Of a DNA stretch of 64,000 nt, positions 35,023 to 43,795 are shown piece after piece (position 1 is the stretch's first letter; each line of letters begins with the position of its first letter). The stretch is from assembly GCF_006440775.1 (NCBI RefSeq), contig NZ_VFTZ01000014.1, forward strand, positions 107,186 through 171,185, read 5' to 3'. Made by a program: the position numbers and the translations under genes. This stretch comes from Mesorhizobium sp. B2-7-2. GTDB lineage: Bacteria; Pseudomonadota; Alphaproteobacteria; Rhizobiales; Rhizobiaceae. The notes under the pieces are model-generated. The model had not been told where the DNA came from, did not search any database, and saw only the letters and a list, made by a program, of their open reading frames with translations.

Positions 35023-35289
35023 GTGCAGGTACTCGTCCGCGACAACAACGTTGATCAGGCGCTTCGCGCGCTGAAGAAGAAGATGCAGCGCGAAGGTATT
35101 TTCCGCGAAATGAAGATGCGCGGTCACTACGAGAAGCCGTCGGAGAAGCGTGCCCGCGAGAAGGCCGAGGCCGTGCGCCGCGCCCGCAAGCTGGCCCGCA
35201 AGCGCGCCCAGCGCGAAGGCCTGCTGCCGATGACCCCACGCCCGGCTCCGGCTGGTGCTGCCGGCGCATCGCGCTCGCCGCGCTCATAA
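35023..35289 (+). CDS. rpsU: 30S ribosomal protein S21
   Basis: 88 residues from GTG 35023 (QVLVRDNNVDQALRALKKKM), AGGA lying 8 bp upstream. Family body REGIFREMKMRGHYEKPSEK and a basic RRARKLARKRAQREG are unmistakable, plus a proline/alanine-rich tail (MTPRPAPAGAAGASRSP) typical of rhizobial copies. Helps mRNA binding on the small subunit. Followed by a terminator, so probably single. Confidence 0.93.
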   Translation: MQVLVRDNNVDQALRALKKKMQREGIFREMKMRGHYEKPSEKRAREKAEAVRRARKLARKRAQREGLLPMTPRPAPAGAAGASRSPRS

Positions 35290-35322
35290 CGCCTATTTTT
35301 CGTCCTTTTCGAAGGATACCGA

Positions 35323-35356
35323 GGGTGGCGCGATGCGGAATCGCCGCCACCCTTTT
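35323..35356 (+). terminator. Rho-independent terminator of rpsU
   Basis: GGGTGGCG (35323-35330) pairs with CGCCACCC (35345-35352), with a further CGAT/ATCG stem inside, then TTTT. Confidence 0.8.
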
Positions 35357-35422
35357 GTTTATGTATTAGAGCCGGTTCGGAGAGGGAACGGACTGACGGC
35401 GCTGCGGCAGTGAGGAACAAAG

Positions 35423-36274
35423 ATGAACGCAATTACCGTGGAGCGCAAAACCGCTTTTCGCGGCTTCGCCCTGACGGCGGCCCTGCTTTCGGGTCTGACA
35501 CTCGCAGCATGCCAGACGACCCCGACGGGTGAGTTCAACTCGATCGACAAGGCGCAGGGGTCGAGCGAGAACATCTCCTCGCTTTCGGCGGTCATCCAGC
35601 GAAATCCGCAGGATCCCGACGGCTATAACGTGCGCGGCTCGGCCTATGGCCGCGGCGGCCAGTACCAGGCGGCGCTCAAGGACTTCAACCAGGCGATCCA
35701 GCTCAATCCGAACTTCTACCAGGCCTATTCGAACCGCGCGCTGATCCAGCGCTTTCTCGGCAATCAGGAAGCTGCATTGGCCGACTACAACCGCTCGATC
35801 CAGATCAACGCCAACTACGACGCAGCCTATATCGGCCGCGGCAATCTCTACCGCAAGGCGGGCCGCACCCAGGATGCCTTCAACGACTTCCAGAAGGCGA
35901 TCCAACTCGACACCACCGATGCCCGCGCCTACCACAATCGCGGCCTGATCTATCAAAGCCAGGGCCAGCACAAATTCGCCATCGAGGATTTCTCGACCGC
36001 GATCTCGCTGGCGCCGGACGCCGCCGAGCCCTACAACGGCCGCGGCCTCTCCTACCTGGCGACAGGCGACGAGGACAACGCCTTCTCCGACTTCAATATG
36101 GCCATCAAGCTCGACGGCAAGAACGCCGAGGCCTGGGCCAACCAGGCACTGATCTACGAAAAGCGCGGCGACAAGGGAAGGGCTGCCAAGTCCTACCGCG
36201 AGGCGATCCACCTCGACCCCAACTACCAGCCGGCCAAGGACGGCCTGTCGCGCACAGGCGGCAACGCCAGCTGA
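35423..36274 (+). CDS. TPR-repeat lipoprotein (NlpI-like)
   Basis: 283 residues. An N-terminal helix and lipobox (GLTLAAC, acylated Cys near residue 30) mark an outer- or inner-membrane lipoprotein. From about residue 60, six or so TPR units repeat with the pattern A-Y-x-N-R-G...A-x-x-D-F-x-x-A-I-x-L. Such proteins scaffold envelope complexes, as NlpI does for peptidoglycan hydrolases. Partner unknown; not part of an obvious operon. Confidence 0.9.
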   Translation: MNAITVERKTAFRGFALTAALLSGLTLAACQTTPTGEFNSIDKAQGSSENISSLSAVIQRNPQDPDGYNVRGSAYGRGGQYQAALKDFNQAIQLNPNFYQAYSNRALIQRFLGNQEAALADYNRSIQINANYDAAYIGRGNLYRKAGRTQDAFNDFQKAIQLDTTDARAYHNRGLIYQSQGQHKFAIEDFSTAISLAPDAAEPYNGRGLSYLATGDEDNAFSDFNMAIKLDGKNAEAWANQALIYEKRGDKGRAAKSYREAIHLDPNYQPAKDGLSRTGGNAS

Positions 36275-36428
36275 TCCGACGCCGGAAGGGACGACGCTTA
36301 AGCGTCGTTCACGGTCGCCCGGTCGCCGTCGGCGGCCGCGATGTTGCGCTGCGGAGACGCCGATAGCGATCCGTTAACCGCCCAGGACAATGCGTTAACC
36401 CTTGCCATGTTCGCGTCAAAGTTTCGGC

Positions 36429-36454
36429 GGAACGCTCCGTGCACCTCGATCGTT
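36429..36454 (+). promoter_or_regulatory. EcfG (general stress) promoter for the DUF992 gene
   Basis: GGAAC (36429-36433), 17-bp spacer, CGTT (36451-36454). Matches the EcfG consensus with the permitted longer spacer; the ATG lies 39 bp further on. Confidence 0.7.
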
Positions 36455-36493
36455 TAAGCCGGGGCCAAGATTTTCGCGAAAGGGACCTTTCCA

Positions 36494-36970
36494 ATGATCA
36501 AGACACTTGCCTGTGCCGCTGCCGCGCTTGCCGCCACGGTGCTCGCTTCTCCGGTCAGCGCCGGCACGCTCCGGCTCGGCACGCTCGATTGCACGATCGA
36601 CGGCGGCGTCGGCTACGTCATCACGTCGAACAAGGGCGTCTCCTGCGTCTTCCGCCCCTCCCATCAGGGCCCGGCCGAAATTTATACCGGGATGATCTCC
36701 AAGCTCGGCGTCGACGTCGGCAAGACGCATCAGGGCCAGCTCGTCTGGGCGGTGCTTGCCGCCACCCGCAGCCATGATGCGGGCGATCTCGCCGGCAGCT
36801 ATTACGGCGTCAATGCCGAGGCGAGCGTGGTGACCGGCGGCGGCGCCAACGTCCTGGTCGGCGGCTTGGACAGCGCCTTCATGCTGGAGCCGCTCAGCGT
36901 CCAGGCGCAGACCGGCCTCAACCTGGCCGTCACCGTGGCGTCGCTGGACCTCGTCCACTCCTACAAGTGA
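36494..36970 (+). CDS. DUF992 exported protein
   Basis: 158 residues, ATG 36494. Signal peptide (MIKTLACAAAALAATVLASP VSA region, cleavage after Ala-23 or so). Mature body matches DUF992: LGTLDCTIDGGVGYVITSNK, VSCVFRP, YTGMISKLGVDVG and a C-terminal QTGLNLAVTVASLDLVHS. Predicted beta-rich periplasmic protein of unknown role. The EcfG-type promoter suggests stress induction; a 16-bp hairpin follows the stop. Confidence 0.88.
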   Translation: MIKTLACAAAALAATVLASPVSAGTLRLGTLDCTIDGGVGYVITSNKGVSCVFRPSHQGPAEIYTGMISKLGVDVGKTHQGQLVWAVLAATRSHDAGDLAGSYYGVNAEASVVTGGGANVLVGGLDSAFMLEPLSVQAQTGLNLAVTVASLDLVHSYK

Positions 36971-36997
36971 GCCTTCGGCTTTTCAATTCATCGCGCC

Positions 36998-37036
36998 GCA
37001 CTCGGCCCGGAACATCTGTTCCGGGCCGAGTGCTTT
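36998..37036 (+). terminator. Strong hairpin terminator after the DUF992 gene
   Basis: Perfect 16-bp stem GCACTCGGCCCGGAAC (36998-37013), loop ATCT, GTTCCGGGCCGAGTGC (37018-37033), followed by TTT. The long perfect stem makes up for the short T-run. Confidence 0.75.
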
Positions 37037-37194
37037 GGAAAGCCGGATCCCTTCGGCGCCAATGGCTTGCCTCGAAATCCGCGAAAAAGCCTCTTGAGCT
37101 CAACTGCGCTTGAGGTTCTACAAGCCCTGCCGAACTGGATCTTGCCCCTCGTTCGCAACGCGGATGAGGTGCGCAAAACAAGCAGGAGATCGGC

Positions 37195-38661
37195 GTGACG
37201 GCAGCGAGCGGCAACAAGCTGGCCAGCAACAGGCTGGCCAGCAACAGGGTGGATTGGCGGACGCTGTGGGCGAGCGGCGATCTGGCGCGCTTCTGCTTCG
37301 TCAGCCTCGGCATCCTGCTGCATGCCACCAACGAGACGATGGTGGCGACGGTGATGCCGGCCATGGTCGGCGAACTGGCGGGCGTGCAGCTGGTCGGCTG
37401 GTCGCTGGCGATCTATGAGCTCGGCGCAATCGTCGCCGGCGCCGCTGCGGGCCGGCTGGTCAGTTATGTCGCCCTACGCTCCAACATGATGGTCGCCGCC
37501 CTGCTCTACGCGACCGGCGCGCTGATCTGCGCCACGGCGCCTTCCATGCCGTTGTTCCTCATCGGGCGTCTGGTCGAAGGGCTTGGCGGCGGCGCGCTGG
37601 TATCGCTGGCCTTCGTCTCGGTCGAGCGTCTGTTTCCACGCAACATCTGGCCGCAGCTCTTCGGCATCATGTCCGCAATCTGGGGCGTCGCAGCCTTCAG
37701 CGGCCCGATGCTTGGCGCTCTCATGACCGAATTCCTGTCGTGGCGCTGGGCTTTCGGCGTCTTCACCTTGGGTGGCGCGGCGATGGCGCTGGCAAGCTTC
37801 GTCGTGCTCGACACCCCCGAAGCGAGGAAGCCGCAGGCGAGCGGCGGCAAGGCACCGCCCTTCCCCTATCCCGCGCTTGCCTGTCTCGCCCTCAGCGTCG
37901 TGCTGATCGCCGCCGCCGGCATCGACGTCGCCCTGTTGCGCTCGTCGCTGCTCCTCTTCCTCGGCCTGACCGGCCTGGCGCTTTTCTTCCGCGTGGACGC
38001 GCTTAGACCGCAATCCCGGCTCTTCCCGTCGCCTCTGTTTTCATGGCGCTCGCCGCTTGGCAGCGGCATGACCATGGTTGCGGCTTTCTCCGTGGCGACC
38101 TGCACCTTCACCATTTACGGGCCGCTGCTTCTGACCACGCTGCACGGCATTCCGATCCTGACCACCGGCTACATCATCGCCGCAGAATCGATCGCCTGGT
38201 CGATCCTGTCGATCCTCATCGCCAATGCGCCGCTGGAGCGCGAGAGGCTGATCATCCTCGTCGGCGCGCTGATGATCGCCTCCGGCCTCGCCGGTTTCGC
38301 TTACACAATCCCGGCAGGCTCGATCCCGCTGATCCTGCTCTGCGCCCTTTTGCAAGGCGGCGGCTTTGGCGTTTGCTGGCCCTTCCTCACGCGCGTCATC
38401 GTCGCCTCGGCCCGCGACGGCGAGCAGACCATCGCCTCAGCCGCCGTGCCGACCATGCAGCGCATCGGCTATGCGGTAGGCGCAGCGCTCGCCGGCATCG
38501 TCGCCAATGGCAGCGGCTTCTCGGAAGGCCTGAACCGTGAAGCGGCCGCAGGCGTCGCCGGCTGGCTGTTTCTGGCCTTCGTGCCCCTCGGCGTGTTCGG
38601 CTGCCTGGCGGCATTGAGGATATTTTCGGCGACAAACCGGCCGAGATTGGCAGCGGGTTGA
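37195..38661 (+). CDS. MFS transporter, DHA2-like
   Basis: 488 residues from GTG 37195 with AGGAGA just upstream. About fourteen helices; an N-terminal region repeating LASNRLASN is odd, since the sequence GCTGGCCAGCAACAG is tandemly duplicated. Conserved MFS loops include ATNETMVATVMPAMVGEL in helix 1 and AGRLV in the 2-3 loop. The first helix reads like DHA2 proton antiporters for drugs. Substrate unknown, no regulator adjacent. Confidence 0.88.
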   Translation: MTAASGNKLASNRLASNRVDWRTLWASGDLARFCFVSLGILLHATNETMVATVMPAMVGELAGVQLVGWSLAIYELGAIVAGAAAGRLVSYVALRSNMMVAALLYATGALICATAPSMPLFLIGRLVEGLGGGALVSLAFVSVERLFPRNIWPQLFGIMSAIWGVAAFSGPMLGALMTEFLSWRWAFGVFTLGGAAMALASFVVLDTPEARKPQASGGKAPPFPYPALACLALSVVLIAAAGIDVALLRSSLLLFLGLTGLALFFRVDALRPQSRLFPSPLFSWRSPLGSGMTMVAAFSVATCTFTIYGPLLLTTLHGIPILTTGYIIAAESIAWSILSILIANAPLERERLIILVGALMIASGLAGFAYTIPAGSIPLILLCALLQGGGFGVCWPFLTRVIVASARDGEQTIASAAVPTMQRIGYAVGAALAGIVANGSGFSEGLNREAAAGVAGWLFLAFVPLGVFGCLAALRIFSATNRPRLAAG

Positions 38662-38709
38662 CGGGGATGTCATGGCGGCCGCGGCCGAGGCGCCGGCTTG
38701 CCGCTCGGG

Positions 38710-40185
38710 TCAGACCTCAATAGTCTGCTGCAGCCGCTCCGCAATCAGCGCGGCGAGCCGCGCCGCCACCTCGTCCTTGCCCATTTCCGGCCATTCCTCG
38801 ACGCCGGTCCTGGAGACGATGCGCACCTTGTTGCGGTCGCCGCCCATCACGCCGGATGGACCGATGCCGCTTTCGTGCGAGACATCGTTGGCAACGATGA
38901 AGTCCGCGCCCTTTTTCTTGAGCTTCGCCTCGGCATTGGCGATGAGGTCCTGTGTCTCGGCGGCAAAGCCGACGACGAGGCCCGGCCGCTGCACGTGATG
39001 GCCGATGCCCGCGAGGATGTCGGGGTTCTCGACCATCCGCAGCGAAGGCGGTCCCTTGCCCGCCACCTTCTTGATCTTCTCGCCGGCGGCGTTTTCCGTG
39101 CGCCAGTCGGCGACGGCGGCAACAAATACGGCGGCATCCGCCGGCAACAGGCTCTCGACCGCTTGCTTCATCTGCGCGGCCGTTTCGACGTGGGTGGTCG
39201 CGACACCGGCCGGATCGGCGAGGGTGACCGGGCCGGAGACAAGCCTGACATCGGCGCCGAGCTTAGCCAGCGCGGCGGCGATGGCATGGCCCTGCTTGCC
39301 CGAGGAGCGGTTGGCGATGTAGCGCACCGGATCGATCGGCTCATGCGTCGGACCGGAGGTGACGATGATCCGGCGCCCGGCAAGCGGCTTCGGCTTCTGG
39401 TCGAGCATGGCCTCGATTGCGGCGACGATCTCCAGCGGCTCGGCCATGCGGCCCTCGCCCGCTTCGTTGCTCTCGGCCATTTCGCCCTTGGCGGGACCGA
39501 CAAAGGCGACGCCGTCCTTCTGCAAGGTAGCCCGATTGCGCCGCGTTGCCGGATGCGCCCACATCTTCGGGTTCATCGCCGGCGCCATCAGCACCTTCTT
39601 GTCGGTGGCCAGAAGCACCGTCGAGGCAAGGTCGTTGGCATGACCGTTGGCGAGCTTCGCCATCAGGTCCGCGGTTGCTGGCGCAACGACCAGCAGGTCG
39701 GCCTCGCGCGACAGCCTGATATGGCCGACATCGTGCTCGTCCTTGCGGTCGAACAGCCCGGTGAAGACATGATCGGCCGAAAGCGCGCCGACCGACAGCG
39801 TGGTGACGAATTCCTGCGCGGCCGACGTCATCACCACCCGCACCGAGGCGCCCCGCTCGCGCAACCGCCGGATCAGGTCGAGCGCCTTGTAGGCGGCGAT
39901 GCCGCCGCCGATGATGAGCAGGATGCGCTTGCCGGAGAGAGAACCTCGCGAAACTGATTTGGCGGATGCAGCGACAACCGGCGCCGCCTGCACCTTTGAG
40001 CCCGTCAGCGCACGCAGCCTTTCTTCGATCTGACCGATGCGGTCGGCCTGCCCTGCCCGGCCTTCGACCGCGGCGCGTATCATCGCCCGCGCCTGCTCCT
40101 CCATCGAGCAGCCATTCTCGGCCGCGAGTTGCCGGAGCAGGTCCTTGACCTCGTCATCCAGATTGCGGATCGTGATGCTGGCCAT
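38710..40185 (-). CDS. coaBC: RHH domain fused to bifunctional phosphopantothenoylcysteine decarboxylase/ligase
   Basis: 491 residues. Residues 1-45 are a FitA-like ribbon-helix-helix domain (MASITIRNLDDEVKDLLRQL, then MEEQARAMIRAAV), about 40 residues of linker follow, then CoaC (from SLSGKRILLIIGGGIAAYKA; active His in EHDVGHIRLS; PAMNPKMW) and CoaB (RIIVTSGPTHEPIDPVRYIANRSS). Two steps of coenzyme A synthesis. The RHH part is in frame with no ATG/GTG between it and CoaC except one GTG, so a true fusion is likely. Downstream of ubiE-ubiB. Confidence 0.92.
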   Translation of the reverse strand: MASITIRNLDDEVKDLLRQLAAENGCSMEEQARAMIRAAVEGRAGQADRIGQIEERLRALTGSKVQAAPVVAASAKSVSRGSLSGKRILLIIGGGIAAYKALDLIRRLRERGASVRVVMTSAAQEFVTTLSVGALSADHVFTGLFDRKDEHDVGHIRLSREADLLVVAPATADLMAKLANGHANDLASTVLLATDKKVLMAPAMNPKMWAHPATRRNRATLQKDGVAFVGPAKGEMAESNEAGEGRMAEPLEIVAAIEAMLDQKPKPLAGRRIIVTSGPTHEPIDPVRYIANRSSGKQGHAIAAALAKLGADVRLVSGPVTLADPAGVATTHVETAAQMKQAVESLLPADAAVFVAAVADWRTENAAGEKIKKVAGKGPPSLRMVENPDILAGIGHHVQRPGLVVGFAAETQDLIANAEAKLKKKGADFIVANDVSHESGIGPSGVMGGDRNKVRIVSRTGVEEWPEMGKDEVAARLAALIAERLQQTIEV

Positions 40186-40188
40186 GTG

Positions 40189-40227
40189 ATTGCACTCACT
40201 TCAGGTGGCGCTTGCAATGATAGCAAT
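40189..40227. promoter_or_regulatory. FitA-like inverted repeat upstream of coaBC
   Basis: ATTGCACTCA (40189-40198) and TGATAGCAAT (40218-40227) are inverted with 8 of 10 matches, spacer 19 bp. TGATAGCA is the half-site I recall for Neisseria FitA; the spacing there is shorter (12 bp). GCAAT units also repeat at 40214, 40223 and 40228. As the RHH domain of the next gene product is FitA-like, autoregulation is plausible. Confidence 0.5.
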
Positions 40228-40257
40228 GCAATCAATCGGCGACAAGCCGCATGGCGG

Positions 40258-41832
40258 TCAGAGCAATTTCCACGCAATGTAGACCAGCGTCAGCGCGATC
40301 ACCCAGAGCGCCACGCGGCCGGAACGGGTATGGCGCGCTTCGGCCTTGCCGATCGCGCGCGCGGTCGCTTCGTCGAAGCGCAGACCTTTCTCGGCCATCA
40401 GGTCGATCTCACGCGACAGTCGGTCGGTGCGGGCGGCGAGGTCCGGTGCCTGGCGCGCGAGCGCCAGCAGCGCCTTGGCGCCGTCGCGCGCGTCGGTGAG
40501 CATGCCGCGCGGGCCGAGATTGCCCGCGATCCAGTCGCTGACCACAGGCTCGGACGTCTTCCACATGTTGAAGGCCGGATCGAGCGTGCGGGCGACGCCT
40601 TCGACCACCACCATGGTCTTCTGCAAAAGCACCAGCTCGGTCCGCGTCGCCATATCGAAGAGCTCGGTGACTTCGAATAGCAGCGTCAACAGCTTCGCCA
40701 TCGAGATGGTCTCGGCCGACTGGCCGTGGATCGGCTCGCCGATGGCGCGGATCGCCTGCGCGAAGGCCGAGACATTGTGTTGGCGCGGCACGTAGCCCGC
40801 CTCGAAATGCACTTCGGCGACGCGCTGATAGTCGCGCACGATGAAGCCGTAGAGGATCTCTGCCAGGAAGCGGCGCTCCTTCTTGCCGAGCCGGCCGGCA
40901 ATGCCGAGATCGACCGCGACGATTGTGCCGTTCGCCTCGACGAACAGATTTCCAGGATGCATGTCGGCATGGAAGAAGCCGTCGCGCAACGTGTGCCGCA
41001 GGAACGATTGGACCAGATTGGCGGCGATCGCCTTGAGGTCGTGGCCGGCATCGGCAAGACCGGCGAGATCGTTCATCTTGATGCCGTCGATCCACTCCAT
41101 GGTGAGCACGTCGCGGCCGGTCCGCTCCCAGTCGACCGCCGGCACGCGAAAACCCGGATCGTCCTTGGTGTTCTCGCCGAGTTCGGAAAGCGCGGCTGCC
41201 TCGAGCCTCAGGTCCATCTCGATCTTGGTGGTCTGCGCCAGCGTCTGGGTCACCTCGACCGGACGCAGCCGGCGCGACGAGGGGATGTATTTCTCCTGCA
41301 GGCGGGCGGCAAGGAAATAGCTTTCGAGATCCTGGAAGAAGCGGTGCCGCACGCCGGGCCGGATAACTTTCACCGCGACACGCGACGTCGTTCCATCACG
41401 TGCCACATCGGCGCCGTGCACCTGCGCGATCGAAGCGGCGGCGACGGGGTCCCCGAAGCTGGCATAGAGATCGTCGATCCTGCGCCCGAGCGAGGCTTCG
41501 ATCGCATGGACCGCCGCCGCTTTCGGGAAGGTATGCATCTTGTCCTGCAAGAGCGCGAGGTCCAGCGCCATGTCGTTGCCGACGACATCCGGGCGTGTTG
41601 CCAGGAACTGGCCGAGCTTGACGTAGGAAGGTCCGAGCCGCACCACCGCCCGTGCCAGCCTGTCGCCCCGCTGATAGCTCAGCGCCCGGCGGCGGGTGAA
41701 AAGCCGCGCCACGCGCCAGCCGAATTTCGGCATGCCGGAGAGTTCTTCGCCCGGCAGCGCCGCGACGACGCCCTCGCGGACCAGCACCCAGCCGGCCCTG
41801 GCGAGCCTGAAGGCTGCGCCGACGCTGGTCAT
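40258..41832 (-). CDS. ubiB: UbiB-family atypical kinase/ATPase for ubiquinone biosynthesis
   Basis: 524 residues of the ABC1/ADCK fold. KxGQ segment (SYVKLGQFLATRPD), the nucleotide loop, HADMHPGNLFVEANG (catalytic-loop Asp), and VAVDLGIAGRLG (metal DLG) are intact; two hydrophobic helices at the C-terminus anchor it. Needed for extraction or organisation of lipid Q intermediates. Follows ubiE by 43 bp and precedes coaBC by 72 bp, an order usual in Rhizobiales. Confidence 0.95.
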   Translation of the reverse strand: MTSVGAAFRLARAGWVLVREGVVAALPGEELSGMPKFGWRVARLFTRRRALSYQRGDRLARAVVRLGPSYVKLGQFLATRPDVVGNDMALDLALLQDKMHTFPKAAAVHAIEASLGRRIDDLYASFGDPVAAASIAQVHGADVARDGTTSRVAVKVIRPGVRHRFFQDLESYFLAARLQEKYIPSSRRLRPVEVTQTLAQTTKIEMDLRLEAAALSELGENTKDDPGFRVPAVDWERTGRDVLTMEWIDGIKMNDLAGLADAGHDLKAIAANLVQSFLRHTLRDGFFHADMHPGNLFVEANGTIVAVDLGIAGRLGKKERRFLAEILYGFIVRDYQRVAEVHFEAGYVPRQHNVSAFAQAIRAIGEPIHGQSAETISMAKLLTLLFEVTELFDMATRTELVLLQKTMVVVEGVARTLDPAFNMWKTSEPVVSDWIAGNLGPRGMLTDARDGAKALLALARQAPDLAARTDRLSREIDLMAEKGLRFDEATARAIGKAEARHTRSGRVALWVIALTLVYIAWKLL

Positions 41833-41875
41833 AGCCCTGCCTGTTTCAAAGCCGCCTGCTGCAAGGGGCCGCGCC

Positions 41876-42652
41876 TCAAAGCTTCCAGCCGGAATGAAGG
41901 GCGGCGATGCCGCCCGAATAGTTGCGGAAGGTGACGCGGTCGAAGCCGGCGCGGGTGATCATCGCCGCGAAATTCTGCTGGTTGGGGAACTTGCGGATCG
42001 ATTCCACGAGATAGGAATAGGGCTCGCCATCGCCGGTCACCGCCTTGCCGATTTTGGGGATGGCGTTGAACGACCAGGCCTCATAGGCCTTGTCGAGCAG
42101 CGGCATGTCGACCTCGGAGAATTCGAGGCAGAGCAACCGACCGCCCCGCTTCAGCACCCGATATGCTTCGGCAAGAGCGACCTCGATGCGTGGCACGTTG
42201 CGGATACCGAAAGCGATCGTATAGGCATCGAAGCTGTCATCCTCGAAAGGCAATTCCTCGGCATTGGCCTCGACGAAGTCGGTGTTCGCGGCAAGCCCCA
42301 GCTTTTCGGCGCGGTCGCGGCCGACGGTCAGCATCGAGCCGTTGATGTCGAGCACCGTGGCATGGGCCTGGCGCTGGCTGGCCTCCACGATGCGGAAGGC
42401 GACATCGCCGGTGCCGCCGGCAACGTCGAGCACCTTCCAGCCCACCTTTTTGGGAGGGTTCAGCCAGGCGACCATCGCGTCCTTCCACAACCGATGCAAC
42501 CCAGCCGACATCAGGTCGTTCATCAGGTCGTATCGATTGGCCACCTTATGGAAGACGTCGTTGACCAGGGGCTGCTTCTCGCCTTCCCCGACCTTCCTGA
42601 AACCATAGGAGGTTTCCATGCCGCCCGCGGCCGTGGTTCTCTCAACTGACAT
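41876..42652 (-). CDS. ubiE: Demethylubiquinone/demethylmenaquinone methyltransferase
   Basis: 258 residues from ATG 42652 (MSVERTTAAGGMETSYGFRK). Class I SAM methyltransferase with KVLDVAGGTGDVAFRI, FANTDF-like FVEANAEELPFEDDSFDAYT and a C-terminal FNAIPKIG...YSYLVESIRKFPNQ region characteristic of UbiE. Methylates the ring at C-2 (ubiquinone) in the cytoplasm. First of ubiE-ubiB-coaBC on minus; a 168-bp gap separates it from the divergent add. Confidence 0.95.
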   Translation of the reverse strand: MSVERTTAAGGMETSYGFRKVGEGEKQPLVNDVFHKVANRYDLMNDLMSAGLHRLWKDAMVAWLNPPKKVGWKVLDVAGGTGDVAFRIVEASQRQAHATVLDINGSMLTVGRDRAEKLGLAANTDFVEANAEELPFEDDSFDAYTIAFGIRNVPRIEVALAEAYRVLKRGGRLLCLEFSEVDMPLLDKAYEAWSFNAIPKIGKAVTGDGEPYSYLVESIRKFPNQQNFAAMITRAGFDRVTFRNYSGGIAALHSGWKL

Positions 42653-42820
42653 TATTTTGATCCGCCATAAAACCGGCGGGACCATAGCCGATCGATGGTG
42701 CCGACGCTATTGTCCAAGGCGCGGTTTTCGGCCGCGCCTTCAAAACCCGGCAGGGAAAGGCCACGCATGATTTTCCGGCCAGAATCTGCGCGAGAGCAGC
42801 AAATCGGACGGGATGACCGC

Positions 42821-43795
42821 ATGATTTTGAAGGCCGAACTGCACTGCCACATCGAAGGGGCGGCGGCGCCCGAGCTCGTCGTCGCCCAGGCCCGCAAATA
42901 CGGCAAGGACCCTTCGCCCTACATCCAGGACGGCTCATTCGTCTGGCAGGACTTCACCTCGTTTCTCGCGGCTTACGATTTCGCATCCGACCTGTTTCGC
43001 ACGGAAGAGGACTATGCCCGTCTCGCCGATTATTATCTGACCAGCCTCGCCCGCGACGGCGCCATCTATTCCGAGATATTCACCTCCCCGGACCATGCCA
43101 AAAAGGCCGGCCTGTCGCCAAAAGCCTATACGGATGCGCTGGGCGAAGGCATGACCCGCGCCAAGGCCAAGACCGGTATCGAGGGCCGCATGATCGTCAC
43201 CGGCGTGCGCCATGTCGGGGTCGAGGCGATCGAGCAGGCGGCGCGCTTCGCGGCGCGCTGCGGCCATCCGCTGGTGACCGGTTTCGGCGTCGCCGGCGAC
43301 GAGCGCATCGGCGATTTCGAGGACTATGTGCGCGCCGTCGAGATCGCGCGCGAAGCGGGCCTCGGCATCACCATCCATGCCGGCGAGCTGATGGGCTGGG
43401 AAAGTGTGGCGGCGGCGCTCGACCACATCCGCCCCTCCCGCATCGGTCACGGCGTTCGCGCCATCGAGAATCCGGACCTGGTCCGCCGCATCGCCGCCGA
43501 AGGCGTGGTGCTGGAATGCTGCCCGGGCTCCAATATCGCGCTGAAAGTGTTCGACAGCTTCGCCGACCATCCCTTTCCGGCGCTGCGCGCAGCCGGCTGC
43601 AAGGTGACGCTCAACTCCGACGACCCGCCCTACTTCTGGACCTCGCTGAAGCGCGAATACGATATCGCCGCCGAGCATTTCGCCTTGAACGACAAGGCGC
43701 TCGCCGGGATCACCAGAACGGCCATCGAAGCGGCCTTCGTGGACAAGAAGACCAAGGCGATGCTGCTAGGCCGCCTCGACGCCAGAGGCCGGTGA
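42821..43795 (+). CDS. add: Adenosine deaminase
   Basis: 324 residues from ATG 42821 (MILKAELHCHIEGAAAPELV). Zinc ligands in ELHCHIEG, ITIHAGE and RIGHG, and catalytic LNSDDPPYF with Asp pair. VVLECCPGSN is also conserved. Deaminates adenosine to inosine, which the nearby purine nucleoside phosphorylase can split. The stop codon is the first part of a heptamer-repeat array; upp follows. Confidence 0.92.
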   Translation: MILKAELHCHIEGAAAPELVVAQARKYGKDPSPYIQDGSFVWQDFTSFLAAYDFASDLFRTEEDYARLADYYLTSLARDGAIYSEIFTSPDHAKKAGLSPKAYTDALGEGMTRAKAKTGIEGRMIVTGVRHVGVEAIEQAARFAARCGHPLVTGFGVAGDERIGDFEDYVRAVEIAREAGLGITIHAGELMGWESVAAALDHIRPSRIGHGVRAIENPDLVRRIAAEGVVLECCPGSNIALKVFDSFADHPFPALRAAGCKVTLNSDDPPYFWTSLKREYDIAAEHFALNDKALAGITRTAIEAAFVDKKTKAMLLGRLDARGR

